Part shown: piece by piece, positions 53,656-62,904 of the stretch
How the letters are laid out: every line of letters begins with the position of its first letter
Numbering within the stretch: position 1 is the stretch's first letter
NCBI RefSeq assembly: GCF_000296775.1
Contig: NZ_AJLE01000004.1
Location: 22,521 to 86,520, forward strand
Source: Sulfurovum sp. AR
GTDB taxonomy: Bacteria > Campylobacterota > Campylobacteria > Campylobacterales > Sulfurovaceae
Length of the DNA: 64,000 nt
Direction of reading: 5' to 3'
The notes under the pieces: generated by a model
Seen by the model: only the letters and a program-made list of their open reading frames with translations
The model's database searches: none
What the model was told of the DNA's origin: nothing
Position numbers and translations under genes: made by a program

Positions 53656-54966
53656 CTATATTTTTAATTTAATTTTACCAATCTTAGATCGTATAGGACT
53701 ATCTTGAAGCTCAAACTTATATTCGATATCAACATTACTCAAATCAAAATACTGTTCTAAATTGTCAATATCAACATTTGTTCTATCCTTGAGTGTAATG
53801 TAAAAAGTAACGATACCCTTGTCATTCTGTCCTACTTGGATAAAATCAGCTATATCAAACATTCTATGATGACGACCAAAAATAAGAGCTGTCAATGGAA
53901 TTTTTTTTCCACTTTTATCAACTATATAGTCACCTTCTCGGCCTTCATTGATTGAGAAATATTCTAGCAGTCCATTTTTATCTTTCTTCTCTTCGACTCT
54001 ATCACCAGTATCATAGCGGATTAATGGCATGTCAAAGTTATTGTATGAAGTTCCAATAAGTTTATTGTCTTCGACTTCAGCATACCCATACGTCATTAAT
54101 GGTTTGTAATGATTCTTTTTTTCTTCATCATACGCCAAGATAGCCATTTCACTATGTCCATACCATGATATATAATCCACTCCCCATCTATTCTGTAAAT
54201 AATTAACCATATAGGGTACAGGGAACTCAGAACCAAAAAGACATGAAACAATATTGCTTTGAATAATACTCCTCTCTGTATTATCCAACAGACCGTCAAG
54301 TTCTTTGAAGAACTCATACACTGCTGAAGGATACCCATGTACATACTTGACCTTATACTTACTAAACAACTCGATCAATTCTTTTTTAAAACTTGTAACA
54401 CTTTTATAGGTATTGATCACAAACTCATTATGTACGGGGTTGTAAATAATGTTCTTATTTCCAAGGTTTTTACCACGCAGAGTGATTTTAATATCAGTTT
54501 TAGTGTAACCTTTCAACGACCAGATATAATGCATATGTGCCCATTCCCTCGCAAATGCATTTTTATCTATATAAAAACTAAATGGCTCACCGGAGGTTCC
54601 TCCAGTATTTATGCGCATTGCCCCGCTAAACTCATCCGTATGCTTTCTGACCATCTCTTTGGTGACTATAGGGTATTTAGAGAACTCATCTAAGTATTTT
54701 AACTCTTTACCAATTACACTATGATCTTGAAAAAGTTTGCGGTAAAATTCAAAATTATTTGATCCATGCGAAATTACAGCATTAAGCCTGTCAAGAAGAT
54801 ATCCACTCTTCTCATCTTCAGACAAGTTTGAATATTCTTCTATCAAGCGTTGAGAGTTAGTGTACGCATTTCCAAGTCGCCATGAAAATGGTACATGTGT
54901 AAAATAGTGTCCAATGCTATAAGGGATATTGGACACCACATTTTTTATAAAAACTTTGGCTTTCAT
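53656..54966 (-). CDS. PaaK/CapK-like adenylate-forming enzyme
   Basis: This 436-residue protein resembles phenylacetate-CoA-ligase-type enzymes (CapK group) of capsule loci: RINTGGTSGEPFSF (phosphate-binding loop, about 121-134), KYVHGYPSAVYEF, SWYGHSEMAILAY and DMPLIRYDTGDRV. It likely activates a carboxylic acid with ATP for transfer to the glycan or to an amine. It lies two bases downstream of the CapA-like gene, a possible functional pair. The acid is not known. Confidence 0.84.
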   Translation of the reverse strand: MKAKVFIKNVVSNIPYSIGHYFTHVPFSWRLGNAYTNSQRLIEEYSNLSEDEKSGYLLDRLNAVISHGSNNFEFYRKLFQDHSVIGKELKYLDEFSKYPIVTKEMVRKHTDEFSGAMRINTGGTSGEPFSFYIDKNAFAREWAHMHYIWSLKGYTKTDIKITLRGKNLGNKNIIYNPVHNEFVINTYKSVTSFKKELIELFSKYKVKYVHGYPSAVYEFFKELDGLLDNTERSIIQSNIVSCLFGSEFPVPYMVNYLQNRWGVDYISWYGHSEMAILAYDEEKKNHYKPLMTYGYAEVEDNKLIGTSYNNFDMPLIRYDTGDRVEEKKDKNGLLEYFSINEGREGDYIVDKSGKKIPLTALIFGRHHRMFDIADFIQVGQNDKGIVTFYITLKDRTNVDIDNLEQYFDLSNVDIEYKFELQDSPIRSKIGKIKLKI

Positions 54967-54967
54967 T

Positions 54968-56020
54968 TTATTTCTTCACTCCTGCACGTACAAGTAAATC
55001 AATAAATGATTGACGATATTTAACAAGCTGGTTATTAAAAAATGTCTCGAGTTTAGAATCTATAGTTTTATAAATTGGTAAGCCCTTACTTTTCTTTCTA
55101 TTATTACTAAACCATTGAATATATTCATCATGAACCATTCCTGAAAAAGTAGATAGCTCTTTTAATTTTTCACTTTCAAGTAGCTTTTCTTGTTTTGTAA
55201 CTAAAAGTCTTTTATTATCTGCCAAGTATGTCCAATAAAGAGTAATCTCACTAAGATTATCAGCCAATTCTACACACAGGCCCTCTTTTGCTTCTTCTGA
55301 ATATTTCATTTCATAGCCATTGTAGTTCGCATCTGGAAAATAAAAATTGCCAAGACTATAAAAAATTGGTTTGTTATTGTATATTTCAAATCCCTGAACG
55401 ATATGTGGATGGTGACCAATGATAGCACTAACACCCAAGTCAATCAATTGAAAAGCTAGTTGTCTATGTGCAGGTTGTGGATATAGTTCAAATTCATAAT
55501 CCCAGTGAAAAATACATACCAGTTTAACTTTAGAATGTTCACTCAAAAAACTTCTTACTTGCTTAATGACATTGTCATATCTCAATGGGTTAACACCTTT
55601 TTTACTCTCTGTCGCACCTTTACAACTTATAACTTCCCATCCAAAGGCAAGAACACCATATTTCACATCATTTTCTGAATAGAAAGCAGGCTTTGATGCT
55701 TCTTCCAATGTGTCAGCTGCACCAAAAGAGCCAATTCCATTTAAGTGCAAAAATTCTTTTTGTTTGTTGATAGAAGTATTAAAATCAGTAATATGGTTAT
55801 TTGCCTGAGAGCAAGATGCCACATTTAAACCTTTCAAAAATGATATGATTTCTTTATTTGAAGAAAGACCTATCCCTTTTGCAGTTTTTTTCATCTCTTC
55901 AATTTTAATGAGACTTTCTAAATTAACAATTTTTTGTTTTCGTAAAAAATCTATATCTGTCTCTTCAAGAATACTTTTAGAATACTTATTTGGAAAAACT
56001 GTATCACCACAAAATATCAT
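54968..56020 (-). CDS. CapA-like (poly-gamma-glutamate synthesis/metallophosphatase-fold) protein
   Basis: The 350-residue protein has the CapA pattern: MIFCGDTVFPN, FLKGLNVASCSQANNHITDF (seen as CSQANNHITDF), IFHWDYEFELYPQPAHR and AIIGHHPHIVQGFEIYNNKP. These are the metal-ligand motifs of a calcineurin-like phosphoesterase fold. CapA proteins are tied to poly-gamma-glutamate or to capsule modification in polysaccharide loci. No CapB-type glutamate ligase is seen here, so a modifying role is likelier. It overlaps the preceding glycosyltransferase by four bases. Confidence 0.87.
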   Translation of the reverse strand: MIFCGDTVFPNKYSKSILEETDIDFLRKQKIVNLESLIKIEEMKKTAKGIGLSSNKEIISFLKGLNVASCSQANNHITDFNTSINKQKEFLHLNGIGSFGAADTLEEASKPAFYSENDVKYGVLAFGWEVISCKGATESKKGVNPLRYDNVIKQVRSFLSEHSKVKLVCIFHWDYEFELYPQPAHRQLAFQLIDLGVSAIIGHHPHIVQGFEIYNNKPIFYSLGNFYFPDANYNGYEMKYSEEAKEGLCVELADNLSEITLYWTYLADNKRLLVTKQEKLLESEKLKELSTFSGMVHDEYIQWFSNNRKKSKGLPIYKTIDSKLETFFNNQLVKYRQSFIDLLVRAGVKK

Positions 56021-57147
56021 ATTTCTTCCTTTACAATACTTTTACAAAGTAAAAGATATTTTTCTGCTCGGCTTCTTGATGTTTCAAATTTTTCAAGTCG
56101 TTTTTTACCTTTTTCTACCAGGTCAATCCTTAATTTTTTATCTTTGATCAACATCTGAATTTTATCCATAATATCTTTCGGATCAAGTGGATCAAAATAA
56201 AGTGCAGCATCTCCACAAATATCTGTTGCAAAAGAATAATTTGATGTTAAAATTGGCAATTCCATTTTCATTGCTTCAGGGTAAGATGCACTAAAACATT
56301 CCAATAATGTAGGTAAAAACATAACATCACTTTGTTGATAAATAGATGGGCAGTCAATAGCTTGGACTGGTCCTAAATTCAGTACATACTTTTCCAATCC
56401 ATTAAATAGTGTTTTATAGCTTTGTTTATCAATGGTTACAAAAAAACGGATAGGTATTTCTATTTTTTCTATGTAAGGTATAAGTTTATTTATAATTTTT
56501 AAATTTTTATGTGCATAATTATGTGAAATAGTAATAAAACGAACTTCGTCATCCATTTTCTCAGGCATAGTAAAGTTACTAAATTCCTTTTCAAAGTATA
56601 GTTTACTAACAGTATTTCCAATAACCTCTATTTTATGATTTGAAATATCTAATACACTACTTAATTTATTTTTTGTATCTAACGATTCAACAACATAATA
56701 ATCCGCATATTCTCTTATATACTTTTTTTGATATAAAAGTTTTGCTCGTACTATTAACCTTTTTAACAAAGGTAGTTGAGTGAATGCACTTGATTGTGGG
56801 TTAATTAACCATGGTATAGCAAAACCCATAAGGTGTTTTGTTTTAGGTTTCCAATAACTAGGACCAAAAACTGTAAAAACAATATCTGGTTTAATCAACG
56901 TTTCCAAAGTGTCTAATTTTCTTAAAATTGCCTTTCTTGTCTTCAAAGATGCAGGTGATTTTTTTATAAGATAAAAATGGAAGTTATCAGAAAAAGAATC
57001 TTCGTCTATTTGATCACTAACTGCTATAGAAAGAAACACATGATATTGATAATGTTTATTCAATTCCTTTAGTTCATTAATAAATGAGAGTGCTACTTGT
57101 AAGCCTCCGCCAACGTATAGGTTTGAAGTATTTATAATGATATTCAT
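56017..57147 (-). CDS. GT-B glycosyltransferase (family 1/4 type)
   Basis: The 376-residue protein has an N-terminal INTSNLYVGGGLQVALSF, a donor domain with FITISHNYAHKNLKII, and SVMFLPTLLECFSASYPEAM-like text (FLPTLLECFSASYPEAMKM) with the E-x7-E region. The donor sugar is unknown. Its start overlaps wzx by four bases and its end overlaps capA by four bases. It has strongly AT-rich codon use. Confidence 0.88.
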   Translation of the reverse strand: MNIIINTSNLYVGGGLQVALSFINELKELNKHYQYHVFLSIAVSDQIDEDSFSDNFHFYLIKKSPASLKTRKAILRKLDTLETLIKPDIVFTVFGPSYWKPKTKHLMGFAIPWLINPQSSAFTQLPLLKRLIVRAKLLYQKKYIREYADYYVVESLDTKNKLSSVLDISNHKIEVIGNTVSKLYFEKEFSNFTMPEKMDDEVRFITISHNYAHKNLKIINKLIPYIEKIEIPIRFFVTIDKQSYKTLFNGLEKYVLNLGPVQAIDCPSIYQQSDVMFLPTLLECFSASYPEAMKMELPILTSNYSFATDICGDAALYFDPLDPKDIMDKIQMLIKDKKLRIDLVEKGKKRLEKFETSRSRAEKYLLLCKSIVKEEI

Positions 57148-58658
57148 AAGGGAATCCTATTTTTTATATATTTTTTTTCATATTCTGAAAATGAAAAAGA
57201 CCACATATATAAAATCAAAAAATTAGAAAATATTAGAAAATATATTATTTTAGATATTAAGCTGCTATCTTTAAGAAAATTTTCTATTGGGTATAAAAAA
57301 TAAAAAATAAAAAATATTATCATTGGTAAAATAGATTTTATTATATTCTTATAAATCATAAATGTATTATCTTTTGATGATTTCGCTGCCATATATGGAA
57401 TAGTAGTAAACAAAATTATCAAATCTATCATAATCATAACTATCAACAATCCATACAAATTATATATTTCAACATAAAAAAAACCAAAAGTTAGAAAAGT
57501 AAAAGCACTTAAAAAAGATAATCTACCTAGTGATTTAACTTCATTATTTGCCATTAAAAGAAAAGATGAGGGAAACCAAGTTTGCAATGTTATTAAATAA
57601 ATTAAAAAAAGTCCAACAAGAGTGTAGTCTAAGTATTTATCTGTCGAAAGCCAAAGATTAAAAATATTATCAATAAATAAAATTATAAATATCGAGAACA
57701 ACGTACTTGCCACCAATGAAAATTTTATTAACATAGCGTGTATATTTTGTATTTTATTGAAATTTCTTTCCGCATACAACGTTGTTAATTCAGGCCATAT
57801 TCCATTATATATAATTTGTGTAACTTGTCGTCCTAAACTTGAAGTAACTGTCCTTGTAATTACAAATAATGCTACAAAAGATGCACCTATTTGATTACTG
57901 ATAAGAAGAACACTTCCTTGCAAAATAAAAAACTGTGATAATGTTATTAATTGAAAGTTACTACTAATTGCGATATTAGTTTTTAAATCCTTAAATCTAT
58001 TTGGAAAATCAACTGAAATTAATTTTTTATGCAATCTAACAAACATTATTATAATAATCACGGTTATGGCCAATACAGAAAATAGAATAATTGCAGAAAC
58101 TTCCACTATTCCAGCACCTTTTGATAAAAAGAAAATAATTAATAATATTTGTACAATTAGATTAATCATGTCAAAAAGAGGCTTATAACTATATTTTCCA
58201 ACAGATACATATAGAGACGAAGCTAATTCTAAGAGTATCATCCCTACGATACTCATACCTAAAAGAATAATAGATAATTGTATTTCTTCTTTAGGCCAAT
58301 GAGATAAATTTAAAATAGTTGTAATGGACATGTAATTGACAATCACAACAAGAATTCCTGAAGCTATTAAAAATATAGCAATACTTACCCACAGAGCTTC
58401 CGAAAAGATCTTTTTATAACTAAGCCAGTTTTGTTCAATATATGCTACTCTTAAATTATTTCCATAAAATTTTGCAATTCCAAAATTAAGCAACGAAATA
58501 GAGGTAATAAATGAAAACAATGTTAACCATTCTCCGTATTTCAAATCTCCCCATGCATCTAACAAAAAAGGAGTTAATAGAAATTTATATGCAAAATTTA
58601 CAATTTGAACAAAAAAATTAAAGATTATAGTTGTATATATTGTTTTCTCTCTAGACAT
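57144..58658 (-). CDS. wzx: Lipid-linked repeat-unit flippase (Wzx-type)
   Basis: This 504-residue MATE/polysaccharide-transport protein has about 12-14 hydrophobic helices. The N-terminal REKTIYTTIIFNFFVQIVNF is typical of Wzx. It would flip undecaprenyl-linked repeats to the periplasmic face. It overlaps both neighbours (wzy by 8 bases, the glycosyltransferase by 4), so it sits in the middle of a translationally coupled run. The name is by role; Wzx proteins have low similarity to one another. Confidence 0.85.
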   Translation of the reverse strand: MSREKTIYTTIIFNFFVQIVNFAYKFLLTPFLLDAWGDLKYGEWLTLFSFITSISLLNFGIAKFYGNNLRVAYIEQNWLSYKKIFSEALWVSIAIFLIASGILVVIVNYMSITTILNLSHWPKEEIQLSIILLGMSIVGMILLELASSLYVSVGKYSYKPLFDMINLIVQILLIIFFLSKGAGIVEVSAIILFSVLAITVIIIIMFVRLHKKLISVDFPNRFKDLKTNIAISSNFQLITLSQFFILQGSVLLISNQIGASFVALFVITRTVTSSLGRQVTQIIYNGIWPELTTLYAERNFNKIQNIHAMLIKFSLVASTLFSIFIILFIDNIFNLWLSTDKYLDYTLVGLFLIYLITLQTWFPSSFLLMANNEVKSLGRLSFLSAFTFLTFGFFYVEIYNLYGLLIVMIMIDLIILFTTIPYMAAKSSKDNTFMIYKNIIKSILPMIIFFIFYFLYPIENFLKDSSLISKIIYFLIFSNFLILYMWSFSFSEYEKKYIKNRIPL

Positions 58659-59790
58659 GTATCACAACTTTCTTTGATTTTCTAAGCTTAATTATAATAA
58701 AAGGAAGCATCATAAATCCAAAAGTGAAAAAGAATTGTGGTAAATAACCACGGGTTAAAAGTTGAAAAAAACTTGAGATTATAATAACATATAAAACAAA
58801 TTGCTCTACATTTTTTGCTGAATACATTTTTCTATTTACATAACCAACAATAAATCCAAGCAATAAAAAAAATATTATTACTCCCAAACTTCCAAGTTCA
58901 TAATAGGCACCACCCACGGCATCATAAGCTTCACCTGCATACATAGCATCACGATTTCCCCATGATTTATTTGAAATCATTAAACCTCTTGGATCAGGTT
59001 TCACTCCGTTATTAAACATGGATGAGGGCATCATTCTAATAAAAACTTGCATTATCATAGTATCGCCATAACCATAAGTAATATTCTCTTCAACCATATA
59101 CTTGATTAAAGATGCATTAGCTAAATAATTTCTTGAAGATGCAAATAAAGTATCAAATATGGGACGATCATTTACTTGAAATTCAGTTTGAATACCTACT
59201 ACACTCTGTCGAATAGATTTTCTATATTGTGTAAATTCTAGTAATAAAATCAATATTGGAATTACCAATAAACTGAGTTTTAATATTTTGTTTATACTTA
59301 CTTTATTTCTGAATAAATAAATTAATGAAAAAGATATTAATAATAAAACTATTCGATACCTAAAGCCTTGAGACAAATAAATAACTATTGTTATTAATAA
59401 CCAGAAAGAGAACTCTATCTTCTTCATAGATGTAAATAAAGCTAAAGAAAGAATTGGTATAAATATTTCTATCATTAATTTTAAATAATTATTGCCACCC
59501 AATTCTACTGCTGTATTTACTTTGTCCTGGAAACCTAATAGCCCAAGCAAAAATATATTTTGCAATGATTTTCCAGAAGTTATCCCCCATAAAACATAAG
59601 CTAGAACGCCTATAAGCATACCCACTCTGACAAAATTAATACTAAATTTTTCATAATTTTGTATTGAAATTAATTTTACTTTTTTTCGTTTATTCAAAAA
59701 TAGTAAATATCCCAAAAAAAAGCTTGTTAAAGCATATGTATAATTTAATATTGTATTCGCATAATAATCCCAAATATAATTACCAAACAA
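58651..59790 (-). CDS. wzy: Wzy-type repeat-unit polymerase, N-terminus displaced by an apparent frameshift
   Basis: The 379-residue frame from TTG 59790 has about 10-11 hydrophobic helices, a large periplasmic loop (NDRPIFDTLFASSRNYLANA) and AGEAYDAVGGAYYELGSLG. These fit O-antigen/capsule polymerases. No Shine-Dalgarno serves this TTG. The same frame is open further upstream and encodes LSPFYGYVTNIKS, which reads as Wzy sequence. The ordinary start (ATG 59960) lies in another frame and runs out at 59805. One extra T in the T7 tract (minus strand; A7 at 59834-59840) joins the two into about 436 residues. The gene may therefore be disrupted, or the sequence may have an indel error. Confidence 0.8.
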   Translation of the reverse strand: MFGNYIWDYYANTILNYTYALTSFFLGYLLFLNKRKKVKLISIQNYEKFSINFVRVGMLIGVLAYVLWGITSGKSLQNIFLLGLLGFQDKVNTAVELGGNNYLKLMIEIFIPILSLALFTSMKKIEFSFWLLITIVIYLSQGFRYRIVLLLISFSLIYLFRNKVSINKILKLSLLVIPILILLLEFTQYRKSIRQSVVGIQTEFQVNDRPIFDTLFASSRNYLANASLIKYMVEENITYGYGDTMIMQVFIRMMPSSMFNNGVKPDPRGLMISNKSWGNRDAMYAGEAYDAVGGAYYELGSLGVIIFFLLLGFIVGYVNRKMYSAKNVEQFVLYVIIISSFFQLLTRGYLPQFFFTFGFMMLPFIIIKLRKSKKVVIHV

Positions 59791-59804
59791 ACTTTTTATA
59801 TTTG

Positions 59805-59960
59805 TTACATAACCATAAAATGGAGATAAAAAGAAAAAAACAACATTATACTTAGTACATAAATAAATCCCAAGTGTTTCATGTAACCATTTTTAAATGC
59901 AAAAAAATACATAGAAATAAATAAACTTGCTTCAAGAGTAAAGAGGAGAGTCATTTCCAT
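59805..59960 (-). pseudogene. Displaced 5' part of wzy (51 codons, other frame)
   Basis: ATG 59960 opens 51 codons encoding two hydrophobic segments (TLEASLFISMYFFAF and LGFIYVLSIMLFF). The next upstream gene ends 22 bases before, so this is where the next start is expected. The frame then ends at 59805. Its last real-looking residues, IMLFF, are continued in the neighbouring frame by FLSPFYGYV, across the T7 tract. I read it as the true N-terminus of Wzy. Confidence 0.65.
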
Positions 59961-59981
59961 GCTTATACTTTTATTCTTAAA

Positions 59982-61187
59982 TTATTTAAGATCATTAAGA
60001 ACATGAGTAATCCCTTTTCTAAAATCATTCCATGTCCAGTGTGATGCATGATTTGCAATAGATTCTCTATCTAGTTCATCATTCTCCCATTTTTTAAAAC
60101 CATTATTTATTGTTTTTTCAATACTATCAATGTCACCAGCGCTACAAATATCAGCAACACTTTCAGGTAAATTTAAATCAGGTAAACCTGTGTTTTTACT
60201 CCCAATACAATAACAGCCTGCTTCTATAGCTTCAAGATATACAAGTCCAAAACCTTCAACTAAAGAAGGCATTATAAAAATATCAGACTGATAGTAGAAA
60301 TTATTTAATTCTTCTGTTGAAACTTTATTTTTTAAAACAATGTTTGTATTTTCAGTTATTAATTTTTTTATACCTGGATCAATACGAGTACAAATCAATG
60401 TTAATTCAGCATTCTTTGTATTTGCCAATTCCCACGCTTTAATTAAATGATGTAATCCTTTTCTTTGAATACCTTGTCCAACGAAAAGAAATTTACATTT
60501 TTCATTCTTTTCACTTCTAATATTTATTTGTTCTGTACTTTTTGAAAATCCATAAGGAACAACAGAAATAATATTTTCATCGCAACCAACATTTATTAAA
60601 GACTGTTTTGTAAAACTACTTGCACAAATAATATGTGAAGCCAATTTCCATTCACTATTTAATTTTTTGATCCTAGGGTCTTCATTACTTGAAGTGTCAA
60701 TTTCATTTTGATATGACCATAAGACTTCAGGAAATTCATTATAGTCTTTTTCTAAAATACCTTTAATACCCTCTGAATGAGGATGATATTGAAAAAGTAC
60801 TTTTTTCTTATTGGGAAGTTTTTCAAATGCCCATAATCCACATCCACTATATAAAAATAAATCACAATCATTTTTTTCAGCTATTCTAGCTGCACCTAAC
60901 GATAGTGACTTTACTATATAATAATCTATAGTAAAATGATCCAACTTAAAAAACTTTCTTAATGCAAGAGCCACCAAAGATTTAATATCAGAATCAACAG
61001 CTTTTTTTGGTAATCCATCGATATGACCTTTTTTTAAATATTTTGGTAAAAACCTGTACCATATTGATTCTTTATCTGGTGCATAAAAGTTAGTTTTTAA
61101 TTTGCAAAGTAAATTGTCCTCATATAAAGCTAAAGGCACTTGGTACAAATCTCTTTTCCCAGCAAAAGCTACGACATATTTTTTCAT
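59982..61187 (-). CDS. GT-B glycosyltransferase (family 4 type)
   Basis: The 401-residue protein shows SEKNEKCKFLFVGQGIQRKGLHHL (seen as FLFVGQGIQRKGLHH), TLICTRIDPG and IFIMPSLVEGFGLVYLEAIEAG. The last carries the E-x7-E donor motif of family 4. It has a putative acceptor domain of about 200 residues. Donor and acceptor are unknown. It lies between another glycosyltransferase and wzy, with 71- and 21-base gaps. Confidence 0.9.
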   Translation of the reverse strand: MKKYVVAFAGKRDLYQVPLALYEDNLLCKLKTNFYAPDKESIWYRFLPKYLKKGHIDGLPKKAVDSDIKSLVALALRKFFKLDHFTIDYYIVKSLSLGAARIAEKNDCDLFLYSGCGLWAFEKLPNKKKVLFQYHPHSEGIKGILEKDYNEFPEVLWSYQNEIDTSSNEDPRIKKLNSEWKLASHIICASSFTKQSLINVGCDENIISVVPYGFSKSTEQINIRSEKNEKCKFLFVGQGIQRKGLHHLIKAWELANTKNAELTLICTRIDPGIKKLITENTNIVLKNKVSTEELNNFYYQSDIFIMPSLVEGFGLVYLEAIEAGCYCIGSKNTGLPDLNLPESVADICSAGDIDSIEKTINNGFKKWENDELDRESIANHASHWTWNDFRKGITHVLNDLK

Positions 61188-61258
61188 TTATTTAATCCTA
61201 CTAAAATAATTTATGGTTTTTCTACTTTTAAAAAAACAAACACTACTCTTATAATTAA

Positions 61259-62356
61259 TCAAATCAATCCAAGTAGTTGAAATGTATCATAATAAAATTT
61301 TGCAGTTCCGCGTATAGAAAGGGGTTGCATCAAACTTTTATTTTGTTTTCCATGTACTGAAAAAAGTTCTGGTTTTTCAATATACATTAATATCTTTTCA
61401 ACAAATCTATCTTTATTAACTTCACATATAAAGCAATTTTCATCATTTTTTAGAGTATCACCATGTCCATTAATTTCATCACTAACAACTATTCCTAAAC
61501 CTGATGCCATAGCCTCATTTATTGTAAAGTTACCATTACTAAATATTGCCGGAAAAATCAATATATCCGCTCTTTGATAGATACTAGAAAGTTCATCCCA
61601 TGCTTTGATATCTGTTAAAAACTCTATATTTTTTTCAATTCCTAAACTTTTTATTTTTTCAACACATTGTTCTTTTAGTATGCCTTGATTATTCATTAAT
61701 AATTTTGATTTAGGCATTTTTTGAACAATATCATAAAAAATTTCTATCGCAAGTAATGGATTATAAATGTTAATTAACCTATTAGCAAACAGAAAAGTAT
61801 ATTCTTCTTTTTTAATCCTAAGTGGATGTTTTAAATGTGTATCAAGATCAGAAGCATAACGAGTTGATATTACTTTATCTCCAAAATGAAAATTTTCTTT
61901 AAATTGTTTAGCGGCATCATCGTTTGACGTAAATATATAGTCTGCGTCCTTATATAAATAACTTAATATTTTCCAAATAAAATTATAAGGACGTAACTTT
62001 CCTTGCCTGTCACGACTTATTTCGGTAAAGACGATGGTCCGTTTTTTATGAAATCGTGCCCAAATATATGCAATATAATTTGAAGGTATACTAAATCCAC
62101 CTAACATGACAATATCTGGATTAAAGTTGTTTAATTTTTTTAATACATCAAATGTAAAGTATTTCCCATTCTTTTTTATAAGTAGTTTTTCCATGATTTT
62201 ACACTTGCTGCAAAGCTCTATCTTCCACCAAGAAGGTCGAGTTTCATTCATATGCTCATAAAACCACATTTCAGTATCTAAAAAGTCATTTAATTCCTCA
62301 CAAAATTTTACTTGAGTGGGAACTGCTAGGTTTGAAATATAAACAAATTTCTTCAC
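61259..62356 (-). CDS. GT-B glycosyltransferase (family 4 type)
   Basis: This 365-residue enzyme has a donor domain marked by FLFANRLINIYNPLLAIEIF and ADILIFPAIFSNGNFTINEAM. The second matches the family 4 E-x7-E region, although the first glutamate position is replaced (SNGNFT in place of xEGF), as in WbpH/WlbE-like variants. The sugar is unknown. It overlaps the acyltransferase gene by four bases. Confidence 0.86.
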   Translation of the reverse strand: MKKFVYISNLAVPTQVKFCEELNDFLDTEMWFYEHMNETRPSWWKIELCSKCKIMEKLLIKKNGKYFTFDVLKKLNNFNPDIVMLGGFSIPSNYIAYIWARFHKKRTIVFTEISRDRQGKLRPYNFIWKILSYLYKDADYIFTSNDDAAKQFKENFHFGDKVISTRYASDLDTHLKHPLRIKKEEYTFLFANRLINIYNPLLAIEIFYDIVQKMPKSKLLMNNQGILKEQCVEKIKSLGIEKNIEFLTDIKAWDELSSIYQRADILIFPAIFSNGNFTINEAMASGLGIVVSDEINGHGDTLKNDENCFICEVNKDRFVEKILMYIEKPELFSVHGKQNKSLMQPLSIRGTAKFYYDTFQLLGLI

Positions 62357-62904
62357 TGAAACAAACTCCCTACCCTCTGCTCTTCTGACAAAGAAAGAAA
62401 ATTTTCATAACTTTTCATTACTGCCTCTTTATCCCTTGTGCCGATCTTACGATTCCCAACATAAATACCCCAAGGTTCAAGATCTTTTGTAACTACTGAA
62501 CCTGCACCCACTGATGTACCTTCTCCAATAGTGACACCTGGTAAAATAACACTATTTCCACCAATAATGGCAAATTTTCCTATTTTAATTTTTCCTGTTT
62601 TTACATTTCTAAATTCATTTGAAATTGTAGAGTTTCCAAATCCACTATTTTTAAAGTCATCTGTACCAGTAATAACTCGACATCCGGACGAAATAGCACT
62701 GAAATCTTCCATAATCACCTCACCACCACCCGTAATGGATGTAAAAGATGAAATATGCACGTAATTGCCTATTTTAATTTTCTCTTTTGCATAAATCAAT
62801 GCGAAATCATCGATTATTACATAATTTCCAAAATCAATATTTTCTATACCAATAATCTTGGTATATTCAAACGTTTTTACATTTGGAATTTTATATTTAT
62901 CCAC
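62353..62904 (-). CDS. Hexapeptide-repeat acyltransferase (WbbJ/FdtC-like)
   Basis: The 183-residue protein has a left-handed beta-helix: IGNYVHISSFTSITGG, KIGKFAIIGGNSVILPGVTI and EGTSVGAGSVVTKDLEPWGI, ending GNRKIGTRDKE. It lies one base from the DegT-type aminotransferase gene, so the pair probably makes an N-acylated amino sugar. No clear catalytic histidine triad is visible by eye. Confidence 0.85.
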   Translation of the reverse strand: MDKYKIPNVKTFEYTKIIGIENIDFGNYVIIDDFALIYAKEKIKIGNYVHISSFTSITGGGEVIMEDFSAISSGCRVITGTDDFKNSGFGNSTISNEFRNVKTGKIKIGKFAIIGGNSVILPGVTIGEGTSVGAGSVVTKDLEPWGIYVGNRKIGTRDKEAVMKSYENFLSLSEEQRVGSLFQ

